Shown piece after piece: positions 37,230 through 47,164 of a stretch of 50,763 bases of DNA. The position numbers were made by a program, and so were the translations under genes. How positions within the stretch are numbered: position 1 is the stretch's first letter; each line of letters begins with the position of its first letter. Source of the stretch: a virus; the IMG/VR virus record IMGVR_UViG_3300009788_001127, positions 1 to 50,763 of that record, one strand, 5' to 3'. A model generated the notes under the pieces. That model was not told the DNA's origin. It searched no databases and was given only the letters and a program-made list of their open reading frames with translations.

Positions 37230-40200
37230 CTAAGTAATAATATGAGCCGAGTTGCCTGTATTGGCTGATTCTGGTGTCGGAACGCTTGTATAAGTTATGT
37301 TTCCGGTGTTCCTTCTTATTTCTGCAAAGCGTTCTGTTAATAACCCTATAACGACATCTTCAAATATGACATGCCTCACGAAGCACCAAGCACTATCGTT
37401 TACGGTAATCCCTCTTGGAACGTCATCAGTACCGTCAAAATATGAGTTAAATATATTTCCTACTGTTCCTTCTTTCCAATTTACGAAGTTCCTCGTAGCG
37501 GTTGATCCCCCATTAGTTTGAAAGAAAAAACAACCGCCGACAGCCTTAACGTGAGTTATATCGAAGTGAAACGACGCTCGACACATATCTAGCTGAATAC
37601 AATCAACATTATCGCCCTTTTCAATCATGTTGCTATGAATAGAAAGAAACGATTGAACGGCTTTTATTACTACTCCAGCATTTGTTTGGAAATGACAGCC
37701 CGATACTTCTACAGAGCTATAAGATAAAATTGTTAAAGCTGCGTTAGTTCCTGATCCTTGAGCGAAGTCAGAAATTTCCAAGTCGTTCAATATTACGTTT
37801 TGCTGACCTGCTATCAATATTCCTTGAGTAGCGGAAGCGTTACCATCGATTATCGTATTTCTTGAATAAACTCGATATGTGCTTGTAGCATCGGGATTAG
37901 TTATCCATGACCTAGAAGCAATAGTAATAACTGTTCCTGTATTAGACAGTATAATAAATTTCTGCCCTGCACCTGTTCCTCCCGTTATTTCAATTACCTT
38001 TTTTGTCTCCGCTCCAAAGCTAGCACCCGTATCTGTTAGCGTTGTTATTGCGCCAGATGTCGCCGTTCCTGTGTGATCGTCGGTAGTGTCGCCGTTGACT
38101 GTAATCATAAAATCGCCAGTGAACGTTTTACCCCTAATTATTGGCGATTCAGTGAACGTTCCTGACCCTATATTTATTATCACGTTTCCGTTTACCATTC
38201 CAGGTATCGTATCTATGGCAAACTGAATAGTAAGGAAAGCGTCTGACCCTGTGCTAGTTCCGTGAGTTAAAGCGTCTGTTCCTGTGGTGCTGACAAAAAC
38301 CGTCATTGAACCGAAGCCGACCATAGACTTCCAATCAGTACCATCATGCTTATAAAGAATATCTCTACCCGTCGGTGTATGCCTGAAGAATTGACCTATA
38401 ACAGGTGATGGAGAAGTGGGTAAGGTATCTCCATTATCACACGCCATAGCTATAGCTTTAAAGGTAGCAAAGTCTAAATCAGCAACTAAAGGACTACTAA
38501 GACCGCCTCCACCTCCGCCGCCTGCGACTACTCTCCACCTTGAAGATGTAGAATCATACTGCATGACGACAAGATTATCAGCTTGAATAGTTACGTCTGA
38601 GTTTAAAGCAAATCTATTAGCAGCTGTAGAACTTGCGTTTTCATCATTTAATACAATGTCGTTTGACCCGATATTATGAATGAATAAAACTCTACCATCA
38701 GATCCACCGGCTAAACCTGTAATATTTCTTGAAGCATCGGTCGAAAGTCTTAAAGTCGATGCGGTTGATAAGCTAGTTGGATCATAATCATCTTGATCGG
38801 CTGTTATCTGTGACGGTGTTATGTCGCCACTTAGAATGAGTTGTCCGGCAGCTGAAATTTTATTTATAGATACATCGCCGTTCTCGTCCCATTCAAAGAT
38901 ATTAACTGAAGCAACTTTTAAAGTGTTTTCTGTTGGAGGTGTCGTTAAAGCATTTCTAGTTCTTGTTATTCTTATCCAGAATTTACCAGAGGTGCCATTT
39001 ACAGTATCTTGCGCCCAACCTATTAAGTCAGCGACCATCCATGAAAGTAATCCGCTCTGCCTAAATCCCTGCGATTCATCAGATGGTGTAAAGGCAGTCC
39101 AACCGCCTACACCGTCAGAATACTCAAAAACAGGCGCTATGCCTGCACCGCTCGCAGCTATTGCAAGGTCTATTGATATTTCCGAAAATACCGCCGCCAT
39201 GCCCCAATAAACCACAGCATTGTCGTTAGCGAATATCTGAACGTCTGTTGAAGTTGAGTTAAAAGCGGCTGTCCTGTCTGTGAATCCGCTATCATCTTCC
39301 CAGGCTTGCTCGACATTTATAAATGTTCCTGAAAAGTGAGAAACAGGCACGACACCTGGGTCGGCGTGTATTAAGTGAAGTTCTGTTGAGCCTTCCCCTG
39401 TAACAGATCCCTCAAAACCTCTGACAACTCCGCTTGATCCACTCGGAGTATCAAGATTAATATCAAAACTACTGCCGCTTTCACCTGCCTGCAAACCTTT
39501 AGAATCATAATTAACTACGACAGCATGAGTATTTATTTTATTGTTATTATGGACATTATAAGTAATGCAGCGCGTGTTATCGATTGCCGGTGTCTGTTCA
39601 AATCTCATCACCCCTGTGTCAATCTGTCTAGGATTGGTCGTGCCGTCGATTAGAATATCTTTTGACGCATCCATTAAAATATTAAGCTGGTTATTTGCGT
39701 TAGTTGTATTTGAACCGATACCTATATAATTATTAACGTCATCTATAAAAAAGACGTCACTATCTACTGAAAATTGTTTAGTTATTGAAACTAGACCGGC
39801 GTTATCTATCCTCATTCGCTCGGCTAGAGTCTGAGAACCATCGGGAGAAGTTAGAAAAAGTAATCGCCCTGGCATATCGTCGTTTCCAGGCGTTCCGTCT
39901 ACCGCTCCAACAATGGATGCCGCTGTTGCATAATCCGTGCCATCGTGACCGACAAACAGGAAAGAACCCAATACATCCGCATCTTGAACCACTGTTTCTG
40001 AGCCTTCAGTACCCCTAGATCGTGCGTTATAATATACTCCTGCGCTATTCGCCGTATCGGTATGAACATGACTCTCGAATACCGCTATCGTATCAGAATG
40101 AGCAGCAAAGTTAGCCGTTACCACTGAGCCGTTGACGGTCATCGTATCGTCACCGCCAGAGGTAAACTTTTGAGCCTGTATCGTAAAAGCTCCTGCGTTC

Positions 40201-40433
40201 CAATCGGCTGTTAAGGGAATACTACCATCTGCATGAATCACCGCATCTAATCGCGCCTCGACACTCGCAAAAGAACCGGCTGGATCGGCGGCTAACTGAT
40301 CTTGTACTTGCTGAAGCCGCTCTATCGCCGTATCGATCTTATCTTCCGCCACTTGCCAATCGTCGGCTCCTGAAGGACTCTCAAATATCGATACCGGTAA
40401 TTCGAGCGTCGTTTGATCTATCGGTGCTGGCAT
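37230..40433 (-). CDS. Tail spike/fibre with beta-helix region
   Basis: 1067 residues, the largest gene. The N-terminal half has coiled coil and repetitive beta modules (NIGSNDIVLNDENASST, ADNLVVMQYDSTSSRWRV are typical fibre segments). From about 740 on, Asn/Gly/Ser-rich turns (TIIDGNASATQGILI, NDLEISDFAQGSG, VEVSGCHFQTNAGV) show a right-handed beta-helix of the pectate-lyase type, as in depolymerising tailspikes. It binds or cuts host surface polysaccharide; no catalytic residues identified. It is followed by the sugar-modification cluster. Confidence 0.75.
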   Translation of the reverse strand: MPAPIDQTTLELPVSIFESPSGADDWQVAEDKIDTAIERLQQVQDQLAADPAGSFASVEARLDAVIHADGSIPLTADWNAGAFTIQAQKFTSGGDDTMTVNGSVVTANFAAHSDTIAVFESHVHTDTANSAGVYYNARSRGTEGSETVVQDADVLGSFLFVGHDGTDYATAASIVGAVDGTPGNDDMPGRLLFLTSPDGSQTLAERMRIDNAGLVSITKQFSVDSDVFFIDDVNNYIGIGSNTTNANNQLNILMDASKDILIDGTTNPRQIDTGVMRFEQTPAIDNTRCITYNVHNNNKINTHAVVVNYDSKGLQAGESGSSFDINLDTPSGSSGVVRGFEGSVTGEGSTELHLIHADPGVVPVSHFSGTFINVEQAWEDDSGFTDRTAAFNSTSTDVQIFANDNAVVYWGMAAVFSEISIDLAIAASGAGIAPVFEYSDGVGGWTAFTPSDESQGFRQSGLLSWMVADLIGWAQDTVNGTSGKFWIRITRTRNALTTPPTENTLKVASVNIFEWDENGDVSINKISAAGQLILSGDITPSQITADQDDYDPTSLSTASTLRLSTDASRNITGLAGGSDGRVLFIHNIGSNDIVLNDENASSTAANRFALNSDVTIQADNLVVMQYDSTSSRWRVVAGGGGGGGLSSPLVADLDFATFKAIAMACDNGDTLPTSPSPVIGQFFRHTPTGRDILYKHDGTDWKSMVGFGSMTVFVSTTGTDALTHGTSTGSDAFLTIQFAIDTIPGMVNGNVIINIGSGTFTESPIIRGKTFTGDFMITVNGDTTDDHTGTATSGAITTLTDTGASFGAETKKVIEITGGTGAGQKFIILSNTGTVITIASRSWITNPDATSTYRVYSRNTIIDGNASATQGILIAGQQNVILNDLEISDFAQGSGTNAALTILSYSSVEVSGCHFQTNAGVVIKAVQSFLSIHSNMIEKGDNVDCIQLDMCRASFHFDITHVKAVGGCFFFQTNGGSTATRNFVNWKEGTVGNIFNSYFDGTDDVPRGITVNDSAWCFVRHVIFEDVVIGLLTERFAEIRRNTGNITYTSVPTPESANTGNSAHIIT

Positions 40434-40453
40434 AACTTCCTCTTAATCGTTTC

Positions 40454-40789
40454 CTACGACTTACAAATTAACTTAAACGTTCTCTCTGCCGCCTGTGTTG
40501 CCGTTACTAGCTTTACATCGTTCCAAGGCGCGAGTCCTGGTAGATCCCCGAATCCTGCACTTCCTGTCGAAGCTGCGACTTTTAACTCTGTTGCGTCGCT
40601 TCCTTTTAATCTAAAAAAACTAGTTCCATCGGCTGATACATCGAAAGATATAGAGCCTGTCGTAAGAACCGGAGCTATTAAGCCAAACTTCGAGTAGTCC
40701 GCTATTCTTGCTACGTTAGAAGTAGTTACAACACTCGACGATAAAACCGTTAAATCAATTACTTCGTTTTCATTCCAACTTCCACTCAT
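40454..40789 (-). CDS. Fibre-associated beta-rich protein
   Basis: 111 residues starting MSGSWNENEVIDLTVL, chosen because AGGAGA lies before it and it overlaps the glycosyltransferase stop. Beta-rich with SFDVSADGTSFFRLKG and a C-terminal RTFKLICKS. Directly before the fibre gene, likely a fibre or head accessory. Confidence 0.55.
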   Translation of the reverse strand: MSGSWNENEVIDLTVLSSSVVTTSNVARIADYSKFGLIAPVLTTGSISFDVSADGTSFFRLKGSDATELKVAASTGSAGFGDLPGLAPWNDVKLVTATQAAERTFKLICKS

Positions 40790-41505
40790 TTTACAATCTC
40801 CTTTCTTTCTAAAGTCTTTTTCCACTCTGGATAATCAAGTTCTGTTTGTTTATTCCAGTAAAGCAATTTCCAAGCGTCGTAATCCTGATCGCTTTCTTTC
40901 GTCCGTCCTAAATGTTTGACTTTTACATTTTGAAGATAACCCGTTTGAAGTCCTGCGTTACTAGCCCTATTTGCGAACTCTCCATCCTCTTGACCGTAAT
41001 ATCCGAACTCTTTAAAGAAGCCTATATGATCGAACAGCTTTGTTGGATAAGCCGTAAAGCCGCCACCTACACAAGGGTTTAAGAACTGTTCAATCCCTAG
41101 TCCGTTCTTAACTGCCATCTTCGAGGGCCCGACCTGTTTACCTGTGTCGATATCAGCCGACAATATACCAAGACTCTCAAAACTCATAAACGCTCTAATA
41201 AACTTTTGATTCCAATCGTCAGTCTGGACAACCGTATCATCATCGACCTTAACCATTAACTCTATGTTGGCTTCTTTGATTAACTCGTAGCCCTGCTTTA
41301 AAGCTCTCGTTATTCCGACGTTTTCTTTATTTTCGATTAAGATAACGCCTTTTAATGACCTCAGGTATTCTAATACCCCAGGATAAGGAGCTTGGTTATA
41401 TATGATGTAATAAACGTACGGCGGCTTTGTCTTTTCAAGTACCGCATCGATGGTAGCTTTGACGTAGCTAAGTTGATTATATACGACAGTTACTATTCCC
41501 AGCAT
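40786..41505 (-). CDS. Glycosyltransferase family 2
   Basis: 239 residues with MLGIVTVVYNQLSYVKATIDA, VGITRALKQGYELI and the metal DDD in KVDDDTVVQ, plus GGGFTAYPTKLFDHIGFF and a GYYGQEDGEFANRASNAG end that resembles the ED acceptor loop of GT-A enzymes. It adds one sugar to a glycan in the cluster. Confidence 0.8.
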   Translation of the reverse strand: MLGIVTVVYNQLSYVKATIDAVLEKTKPPYVYYIIYNQAPYPGVLEYLRSLKGVILIENKENVGITRALKQGYELIKEANIELMVKVDDDTVVQTDDWNQKFIRAFMSFESLGILSADIDTGKQVGPSKMAVKNGLGIEQFLNPCVGGGFTAYPTKLFDHIGFFKEFGYYGQEDGEFANRASNAGLQTGYLQNVKVKHLGRTKESDQDYDAWKLLYWNKQTELDYPEWKKTLERKEIVK

Positions 41506-41990
41506 TTAACACCGTACCCGTAAACGTGGAAATCTTCTTCGATAGCTTCTTTCTTTTCAAATTTTTCCAGTAATACTAAAAAAGCTTGCGCGGTGAACCG
41601 CCAGTAATCCTCGGGGTACCCGTGCCTTCCACCGTCCTCCATAAGATCGCCACATCTTATACTGCAAGCCGTTATTATCGTGTGTCCGCCCGGTTTTAAC
41701 ACTCTATAGATTTCGCTAAACGTTTGAAAAGGATGGGAGTCGTGTTCGAGCATTTCCACGCAAGTTACGCAATCAAATGTTTCATCATCATAAGGTAAGT
41801 CGTGAGCGTTTGCGATAATATCGACGTTCTCACGTTTAGTCCCTCGCATATCAAGACCTATGTAATCGCAGCCTTCAAATATCGGCTTAACTGTTCCGCA
41901 TACATTTAAACTGCCTACATCGAGTATCTTTCCTTTAATATCAAATTTTTCTTTAACACTTCTAACATAGTTCATACAGTTATCATCCAT
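41493..41990 (-). CDS. SAM-dependent methyltransferase
   Basis: 165 residues: GKILDVGSLNVCGTV (SAM loop, somewhat altered), YIGLDMRGTKRENVD, LPYDDETFDCVTCVEMLEH, then EIYRVLKPGGHTII. This is the class I methyltransferase pattern (Methyltransf_11 type). GGAGG lies before the ATG. Likely methylates a sugar made by the neighbours. Confidence 0.8.
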   Translation of the reverse strand: MDDNCMNYVRSVKEKFDIKGKILDVGSLNVCGTVKPIFEGCDYIGLDMRGTKRENVDIIANAHDLPYDDETFDCVTCVEMLEHDSHPFQTFSEIYRVLKPGGHTIITACSIRCGDLMEDGGRHGYPEDYWRFTAQAFLVLLEKFEKKEAIEEDFHVYGYGVKCWE

Positions 41991-42008
41991 TAAAAACAAC
42001 CTCCCACA

Positions 42009-42761
42009 TCATTGCCAATCAGCCTTGATCTTTCTCTCCAGTTCATCGGCACCAGGATATTTAATCTTCTTAAGATGTTTACACATCATCGCTCGGATTA
42101 CTTTCTCTCCGTCCTCGTCTCTTGAGGTTTCCGATAGTTGCCCTTCATGGATAGTGTTAATCCCCAGCAATGAATCAATCCTTAAAAACTCCGCTCCGGC
42201 AATAGCCATTCTTGCGACTAGATCGTAATCTGAGTGCGGTCCAGGCTGATAAGGTCGAACCTTATCGAATAGCTCTTTCGTATATAAGAAACATATCCCT
42301 ATCGTGTATCCGATTGCCAGATGATGTAATTGGAGCTGACCGTCAAGATGAGACGGCCTCGTAAACTCCTTTATCGAGTTTCCTTCTCGCTCAAAGTTTA
42401 AAAAGTTACCATAAGCGAAATCGACTCCTGAATCATCTATCCCTTCGAGTAAGGTTCTAAGAAAATTAGAGAAATAGAGATTATCGTCCGTTATGAAAGT
42501 GAGGTATTGACCTCTAGCGAGATCCATTCCACGATTTAAAGCTCCTATTCCTACGTCGTTTCCATGCTCCACGAATTCTAGTCGTATTCTACTATCTATA
42601 AATGTCAAAACTTCATTAACTGTGTTATCCGTAGATCCGTCGTCAACGATAATAAGCTCAAAGTCTTTAAAGCTTTGCGTAAGTATCGAGTTTATAGTAT
42701 TCCCTATCATATCCGCGCGGTTATAAGTTGGCATGATGAGTGATATTGTCGGCTCTCTCAT
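42009..42761 (-). CDS. Glycosyltransferase family 2
   Basis: 250 residues with MREPTISLIMPTYNRADMI, FELIIVDDGSTDNT and FITDDNLYF as the metal-binding loop, then GYTIGICFLYTKELFDKV. Standard GT-A fold enzyme. Three bases overlap with the radical SAM gene, so the two are probably coupled. Confidence 0.85.
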   Translation of the reverse strand: MREPTISLIMPTYNRADMIGNTINSILTQSFKDFELIIVDDGSTDNTVNEVLTFIDSRIRLEFVEHGNDVGIGALNRGMDLARGQYLTFITDDNLYFSNFLRTLLEGIDDSGVDFAYGNFLNFEREGNSIKEFTRPSHLDGQLQLHHLAIGYTIGICFLYTKELFDKVRPYQPGPHSDYDLVARMAIAGAEFLRIDSLLGINTIHEGQLSETSRDEDGEKVIRAMMCKHLKKIKYPGADELERKIKADWQ

Positions 42762-43729
42762 AGGAAATCACCGTGTTTAATCTCGCCGTCAACGGCACCT
42801 AATACTTCATTATAAGGTTCGTAATAACACTTATCGCAATTACTACCGTCGAACGGTTTATACAATGCCTTTTTTAATGTCTCAATATTGTTTGCATATC
42901 CCATCCTCATATCTTTTGGGAAGTTTAATTCTTGGTCATTTGCGGTTTTTGCATACTGAACACCGCAACACGGATAAACGTTCCCGTCAGCGGCTATCAG
43001 TGGCTTTAGTTGCGATATATAACAGTTCTTACTTCCTCTCGTATATTCCTGTCTTGCTTGATAAATCACTAAGCTATCATCGACCAAAACACTCAGACCG
43101 AACTTTATATCATCCATCGTTGGAACATTATCAAGATCAATCAGGTCTGAAACAACCCGAACATGAGAGAAGTTCTTTTTATTAGCGTAATCGATAAACG
43201 CTGCCAAGTTCTCTGGCTTATATTTATCTGTTACCACGTAACTAAAAGCGAAATCTACGTTCCGGCATAGATCAACCGGATTATAAACATTACGGTTAAA
43301 AGTTATTTCATCTGAGCAAGATATCCTGCACCAAGTTAGAGCGTCCAGAGTACCCGTATCAAGACTTCTAAGTTTAATTCCGTTAGTAACTAACCCGACT
43401 TCGATATTGAGCGCTAGAAAGAGATCCAAGATGCTCTCAATGTCACCGTGCATCAACGGCTCTCCACCGCCTGTTATCGTTACTGCTTTAGTACCTAACT
43501 TATTTAGATTGTATGCAATATCTGCAAGCTGATTAAAGCTTAACTCTTGCTCCTTATCCACGTTATCGCATGAGCAGAAACCGCATTGAAGATTGCATTT
43601 ATTCGTTGGACATATTTGAGCATGGATAGGATCTATCTTTTTAGTTTCTTTAAACTTCTTTAAAGCATCGTGACCGATTAGTTTAGCCGGTAATGTTCCG
43701 GCTGCGGTATATGAATATTTATTGTTCAA
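42758..43729 (-). CDS. Radical SAM enzyme (SPASM-like)
   Basis: 323 residues. CNLQCGFC is the [4Fe-4S] CxxxCxxC motif, with the preceding CPTN. TITGGGEPLMHGD is the SAM GGE motif. The C-terminus has CCGVQYA and CDKCYYEP, a SPASM-like extra cluster. Such enzymes modify peptides or sugars; within this cluster it could act on a sugar or on a Ser/Thr/Cys peptide of a structural protein. Confidence 0.85.
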   Translation of the reverse strand: MNNKYSYTAAGTLPAKLIGHDALKKFKETKKIDPIHAQICPTNKCNLQCGFCSCDNVDKEQELSFNQLADIAYNLNKLGTKAVTITGGGEPLMHGDIESILDLFLALNIEVGLVTNGIKLRSLDTGTLDALTWCRISCSDEITFNRNVYNPVDLCRNVDFAFSYVVTDKYKPENLAAFIDYANKKNFSHVRVVSDLIDLDNVPTMDDIKFGLSVLVDDSLVIYQARQEYTRGSKNCYISQLKPLIAADGNVYPCCGVQYAKTANDQELNFPKDMRMGYANNIETLKKALYKPFDGSNCDKCYYEPYNEVLGAVDGEIKHGDFL

Positions 43730-44486
43730 GACGCTTCACCGCCATTTTAGCCTCAAACAGTTCTGTCGCTATCTTATAAAGCCTCATATCGTATTGATTG
43801 TGCTTTTCAATAAGTTTTAAGGTCTTACTGTCGATATCCTCTTTTCTCGGTCTACCTTCAGTTACGTTATGCTTTTCGATATTTGGTGTTATTCGCCACC
43901 TTAATTCACGCCTCATCATTTCGACTGACTCATCGAACCGTTCCATTAATCCGACAACTGCAAACTTTCGTAAATTACTTTTTGCTATTTTAAATATCTC
44001 ATCATTAACCTTACCGAACGGAACTTCTTTTTCTTGGCATTCATAGCGGTCTGCTATTCCTGCTAACACTCTCGTTTGTCCATTGTCGTTATCAGTCGCT
44101 TCAAGAATATACTCTTCTAACGAGCAATCACTTGACGTTATCTTCTCATATAAATAATGATCTGCATTCTGTTTAATGTAATAGTAGTTAGAGATTATTC
44201 TGTCGATTGGATCTCTTATTAAAGTTATGTATCGCGCTGTCTCTTCTAATTGTGTATGGATTCCGTAATTTATATGCCCTTTAATTAGCCTCAAATCCCG
44301 TCGCTCTTGATCGCTTAGATCTTCAAAATGTCGGCTTCGTCGATCCTTGCTGCCTGGGAAATAGCCGCTCGTTACAAAAAAAGGCGCTTTATCACTATAT
44401 TCTTTTTCTAAAATTCTTTGTAAGCTAGTTCCTCCAGTTTTCCCAATATGAAGAAATATTAGTATTCTTGGTTCTTCATTTTTCAT
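43719..44486 (-). CDS. Sulfotransferase (Sulfotransfer_2 type)
   Basis: 255 residues: IFLHIGKTGGTSLQRIL is the PAPS 5'-phosphosulfate loop, and YITLIRDPIDRIISNYYYIK the 3'-phosphate binding motif. The family adds sulfate to sugars or tyrosines. This is rare in phages and makes sulfated glycan on the virion or host surface likely. It overlaps the radical SAM start. Confidence 0.85.
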   Translation of the reverse strand: MKNEEPRILIFLHIGKTGGTSLQRILEKEYSDKAPFFVTSGYFPGSKDRRSRHFEDLSDQERRDLRLIKGHINYGIHTQLEETARYITLIRDPIDRIISNYYYIKQNADHYLYEKITSSDCSLEEYILEATDNDNGQTRVLAGIADRYECQEKEVPFGKVNDEIFKIAKSNLRKFAVVGLMERFDESVEMMRRELRWRITPNIEKHNVTEGRPRKEDIDSKTLKLIEKHNQYDMRLYKIATELFEAKMAVKRLEQ

Positions 44487-44980
44487 ATTCTCTTCACCGC
44501 CATAAAACCCTCCGAGTCTAACATCGGAAACGGAAGAATCGAATAATACCCGTTATCGTAAAAGTCTTTAGGAGTCCAAAGAGATTTATGGTCGATTGCC
44601 GGATTACCATAACCCCAATCTTCGGGAGTTTGTTTATTATCAAAGAATGTTATCGGTGTGTATAAGATAACAACTTTCCTCGCGATAGCCTCCGCATCTT
44701 TTATTAGCTGAAAGCCCTCTTCTTTTTCAAGGTGTTCTATTATATCGACACAAAATACAACGTCGAAAGAATCAGGTTCGATTACCTCTTTTATGTTTCT
44801 TATATCGTGCTGGATAAACTTTCCTTTAAACTTATCGCTATAGTCATATATATCTACGCCTGTTATCATATCTGGCTCGAAGTCAACTTCCGTTATTCCT
44901 ATTCCACAGCCGAGAGATAAGACTTTAGAATTCTCGACATCGCCGCCGATATATCTGAGCATATAACCGCATAAATTCAT
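44483..44980 (-). CDS. SAM-dependent methyltransferase
   Basis: 165 residues with KVLSLGCGIGITEVDF as the SAM loop, then MITGVDIYDYSDKF, DVVFCVDIIEHLE and TPITFFDNKQTPEDWG. A compact class I methyltransferase lacking extra domains. ATGA overlap with the B12-binding enzyme, so the two are coupled. Confidence 0.8.
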   Translation of the reverse strand: MNLCGYMLRYIGGDVENSKVLSLGCGIGITEVDFEPDMITGVDIYDYSDKFKGKFIQHDIRNIKEVIEPDSFDVVFCVDIIEHLEKEEGFQLIKDAEAIARKVVILYTPITFFDNKQTPEDWGYGNPAIDHKSLWTPKDFYDNGYYSILPFPMLDSEGFMAVKRI

Positions 44981-46206
44981 ACCTGCGACACCGCCCAAGC
45001 TAGGAAGTTATAATCTACGCCTTTTATCTTCGGATTATCCGGTTCAAAGTACCTGCGGTAATCCTCAGACTTCTTAACGAGGCTTAAATCGTTATCCTCG
45101 CAATAAGTATATAAATCGCTGCCCGGGTGAGGCGTATATGAAGCCCAGCTTAATATGGCTTTCGGATCAATCGCTTTTATCCTTTGAGCCATCTCAACCG
45201 TTTGGAGAACTTCTAACCTTGTTTCTGTCGGTATTCCGACCATTAGGTTCGCCCAAGTGCTGATTCCGAGCTGGCATAGTATCTCAGTGGCGCCGATATT
45301 ATCTTCGACCTTTGTCTGTTTCCTTAAGAAATCAAGGATTTTCTGACTACCTGATTCCATGCCTATAAGACAACCTCTAAGTCCTGCTTGATGTAGCGCC
45401 TTAAACATTTCCGGCTTCTTAACGATATGATCCGCTCTCGACTGACAATAGAATTCAGCGTCCGGTAAATACTTATTCTTAGCTTCTATGAATTCATCGA
45501 TATACTTCGGGAATGCGCTAAAGCAATCATCATGGATTAAAAACGATTTAAGACCTGAACGCGCCTTTAATTCTAGTAACTCACCGATAACGTTATCAAC
45601 TGATCTCATTCGAACTTTAGATCCGAATAGCTTTTTCTCTGCTGGTTGACAAAAGGTGCATCGATGCGGACAGCCACGCCCGATTATAATGGTATGAAAC
45701 GGCTCCTTTAAGTATCCGATTGGCGCTTCGTTCGCTTGTCCGAATATCTCTCTATCTGAATATGGTAACTCGTTTAAGTCCGGTCTTGAATTGTCCATCG
45801 TTCGACTTTCAAGCCACATAGTAAAAGCTACTTCGCCTTCACCTTGAATTATAAAATCTGCTCCTAGTTCTTCGCTATGCTCCGGTTCGACGCTGGGATG
45901 GATACCTCCGACAGCTATTCTTGCCTGTGGCTTAACTTTCCTTATCCGCTCAATACATTCCTTTGCGTAATCGAAATTAGCCGATAGAACGGAAACCCCG
46001 AACGCCTGAGAACCTGACCGGCTTACTTCTTCCTCGTATCTTTGCCAATCGATGCCGTTCTCATTGGTCATTCTTCTTAGATCGATTAGCCCGATATCGT
46101 GACCTTCTCTTTTTGCGTATGCGGAGATACTAGCGATACCGTGTCTTATCCATGAACCGTCTAAGCCGTCCCATGCTACCGCCGGATTTATTAGGGTTGC
46201 TTTCAT
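44977..46206 (-). CDS. B12-binding radical SAM enzyme (class B-like)
   Basis: 409 residues. The N-terminal B12-binding-like half (HGIASISAYAKREGHDIGLID, ARIAVGGIHPSVEPEHSEEL) is followed by CPHRCTFC, the radical SAM cluster site, and GLRGCLIGMESGSQKILDFLRK. This domain order marks class B radical SAM methylases, which put methyl on unactivated carbon or phosphorus, or do other reactions. In this cluster it probably modifies a sugar. Confidence 0.85.
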   Translation of the reverse strand: MKATLINPAVAWDGLDGSWIRHGIASISAYAKREGHDIGLIDLRRMTNENGIDWQRYEEEVSRSGSQAFGVSVLSANFDYAKECIERIRKVKPQARIAVGGIHPSVEPEHSEELGADFIIQGEGEVAFTMWLESRTMDNSRPDLNELPYSDREIFGQANEAPIGYLKEPFHTIIIGRGCPHRCTFCQPAEKKLFGSKVRMRSVDNVIGELLELKARSGLKSFLIHDDCFSAFPKYIDEFIEAKNKYLPDAEFYCQSRADHIVKKPEMFKALHQAGLRGCLIGMESGSQKILDFLRKQTKVEDNIGATEILCQLGISTWANLMVGIPTETRLEVLQTVEMAQRIKAIDPKAILSWASYTPHPGSDLYTYCEDNDLSLVKKSEDYRRYFEPDNPKIKGVDYNFLAWAVSQV

Positions 46207-46379
46207 AATTGACCGCCAAACGCAACCCTATCAAACAGCTTTTCTACTATGCCTCGTAGTCTGTGAATCTCTCCCCAAGTCGGAACAGTCTCGGGTAGAC
46301 GCCTGCCTCCCTCGTGCCAATATAGTAGTTGCGCTAATTCTTCTCTTTCCTCGTCTGTACGCTCCCTATTATTACTCAT
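46203..46379 (-). CDS. 58-aa hypothetical protein
   Basis: MSNNRERTDEEREELAQLLY is acidic/basic and helical, then WGEIHRLRGIVEKLFDRVAFGG. ATGA link to the glycosyltransferase gene. It may be a small partner of the sugar enzymes; no motif. Confidence 0.55.
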   Translation of the reverse strand: MSNNRERTDEEREELAQLLYWHEGGRRLPETVPTWGEIHRLRGIVEKLFDRVAFGGQL

Positions 46380-47164
46380 AGCTTCCACCCTTCTTCTCTC
46401 GGAAGCAGTGGAGTATCTTCAGCTATACCAAAGAAGCTATCAGCTCGTTTTTTCCATCGATCAAGTAATATCTCAAAGTTTCTTCTTATCAATAAGTCTG
46501 TGTGTTCGTCTGGATGGATGCCATAACTTGCACCTCCTAGATGAACGGCGCGAGATTCCATCGAGACTAGAACCTTTTTCTTGTCTGCTAGAGCCTGTAA
46601 GCAGATATCTACGTCTTCGTAGTTGCCGCCTTGATAATCTTCGCAAAATCCACCTACTTTTTTAAACCAATCTGCTCTAATCGCCATCAAAGCACCCGTA
46701 ACGGCTTTTACGTCCTTATACTTACCTTTAAACTCTGATTCTGTGGCTCCCATGTTTTCATGGTAAGGAAGTCGCTTCTTACCGAATATAATTCCTTCGT
46801 GTTGGATGGTCTGATCTTGCGACAATAGTTTAGCTCCACAGATAGCGACCTTCTCATCATTAAAGGCTTCGACCATCGCTTCAATGCTTCCTGGTAATAT
46901 CTGACAATCGTTATTAAGGAATATCAGTATATCCGCGTTCGTCTTACTCGCTCCTAGATTGCAAGCTGCCGCGAATGATAGTCTTTCATCGGATCTGATT
47001 ACTTGATGCGGACCGTCTATCAATGTCGATTCTTTTGAGCCGTTATCGACAACTACCACATCAATATCTGCCGGACCGAATAGATATAAGTTCGACAAGC
47101 AGAAGGTCTTTAGTAAATCGTCCATCTCGTAGTGCGGTATTATTACGCTGATCTTTTTATTCAT
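46376..47164 (-). CDS. Glycosyltransferase family 2 (complete copy)
   Basis: 262 residues starting MNKKISVIIPHYEMDD with GAGGTGAG upstream. Same enzyme as the truncated copy at the left edge, with FLNNDCQILPG as metal loop and GGNYEDVDICLQALADKKK near the active site. Its ATG overlaps the stop of the 62-aa gene. Ends EGWKL. Confidence 0.88.
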   Translation of the reverse strand: MNKKISVIIPHYEMDDLLKTFCLSNLYLFGPADIDVVVVDNGSKESTLIDGPHQVIRSDERLSFAAACNLGASKTNADILIFLNNDCQILPGSIEAMVEAFNDEKVAICGAKLLSQDQTIQHEGIIFGKKRLPYHENMGATESEFKGKYKDVKAVTGALMAIRADWFKKVGGFCEDYQGGNYEDVDICLQALADKKKVLVSMESRAVHLGGASYGIHPDEHTDLLIRRNFEILLDRWKKRADSFFGIAEDTPLLPREEGWKL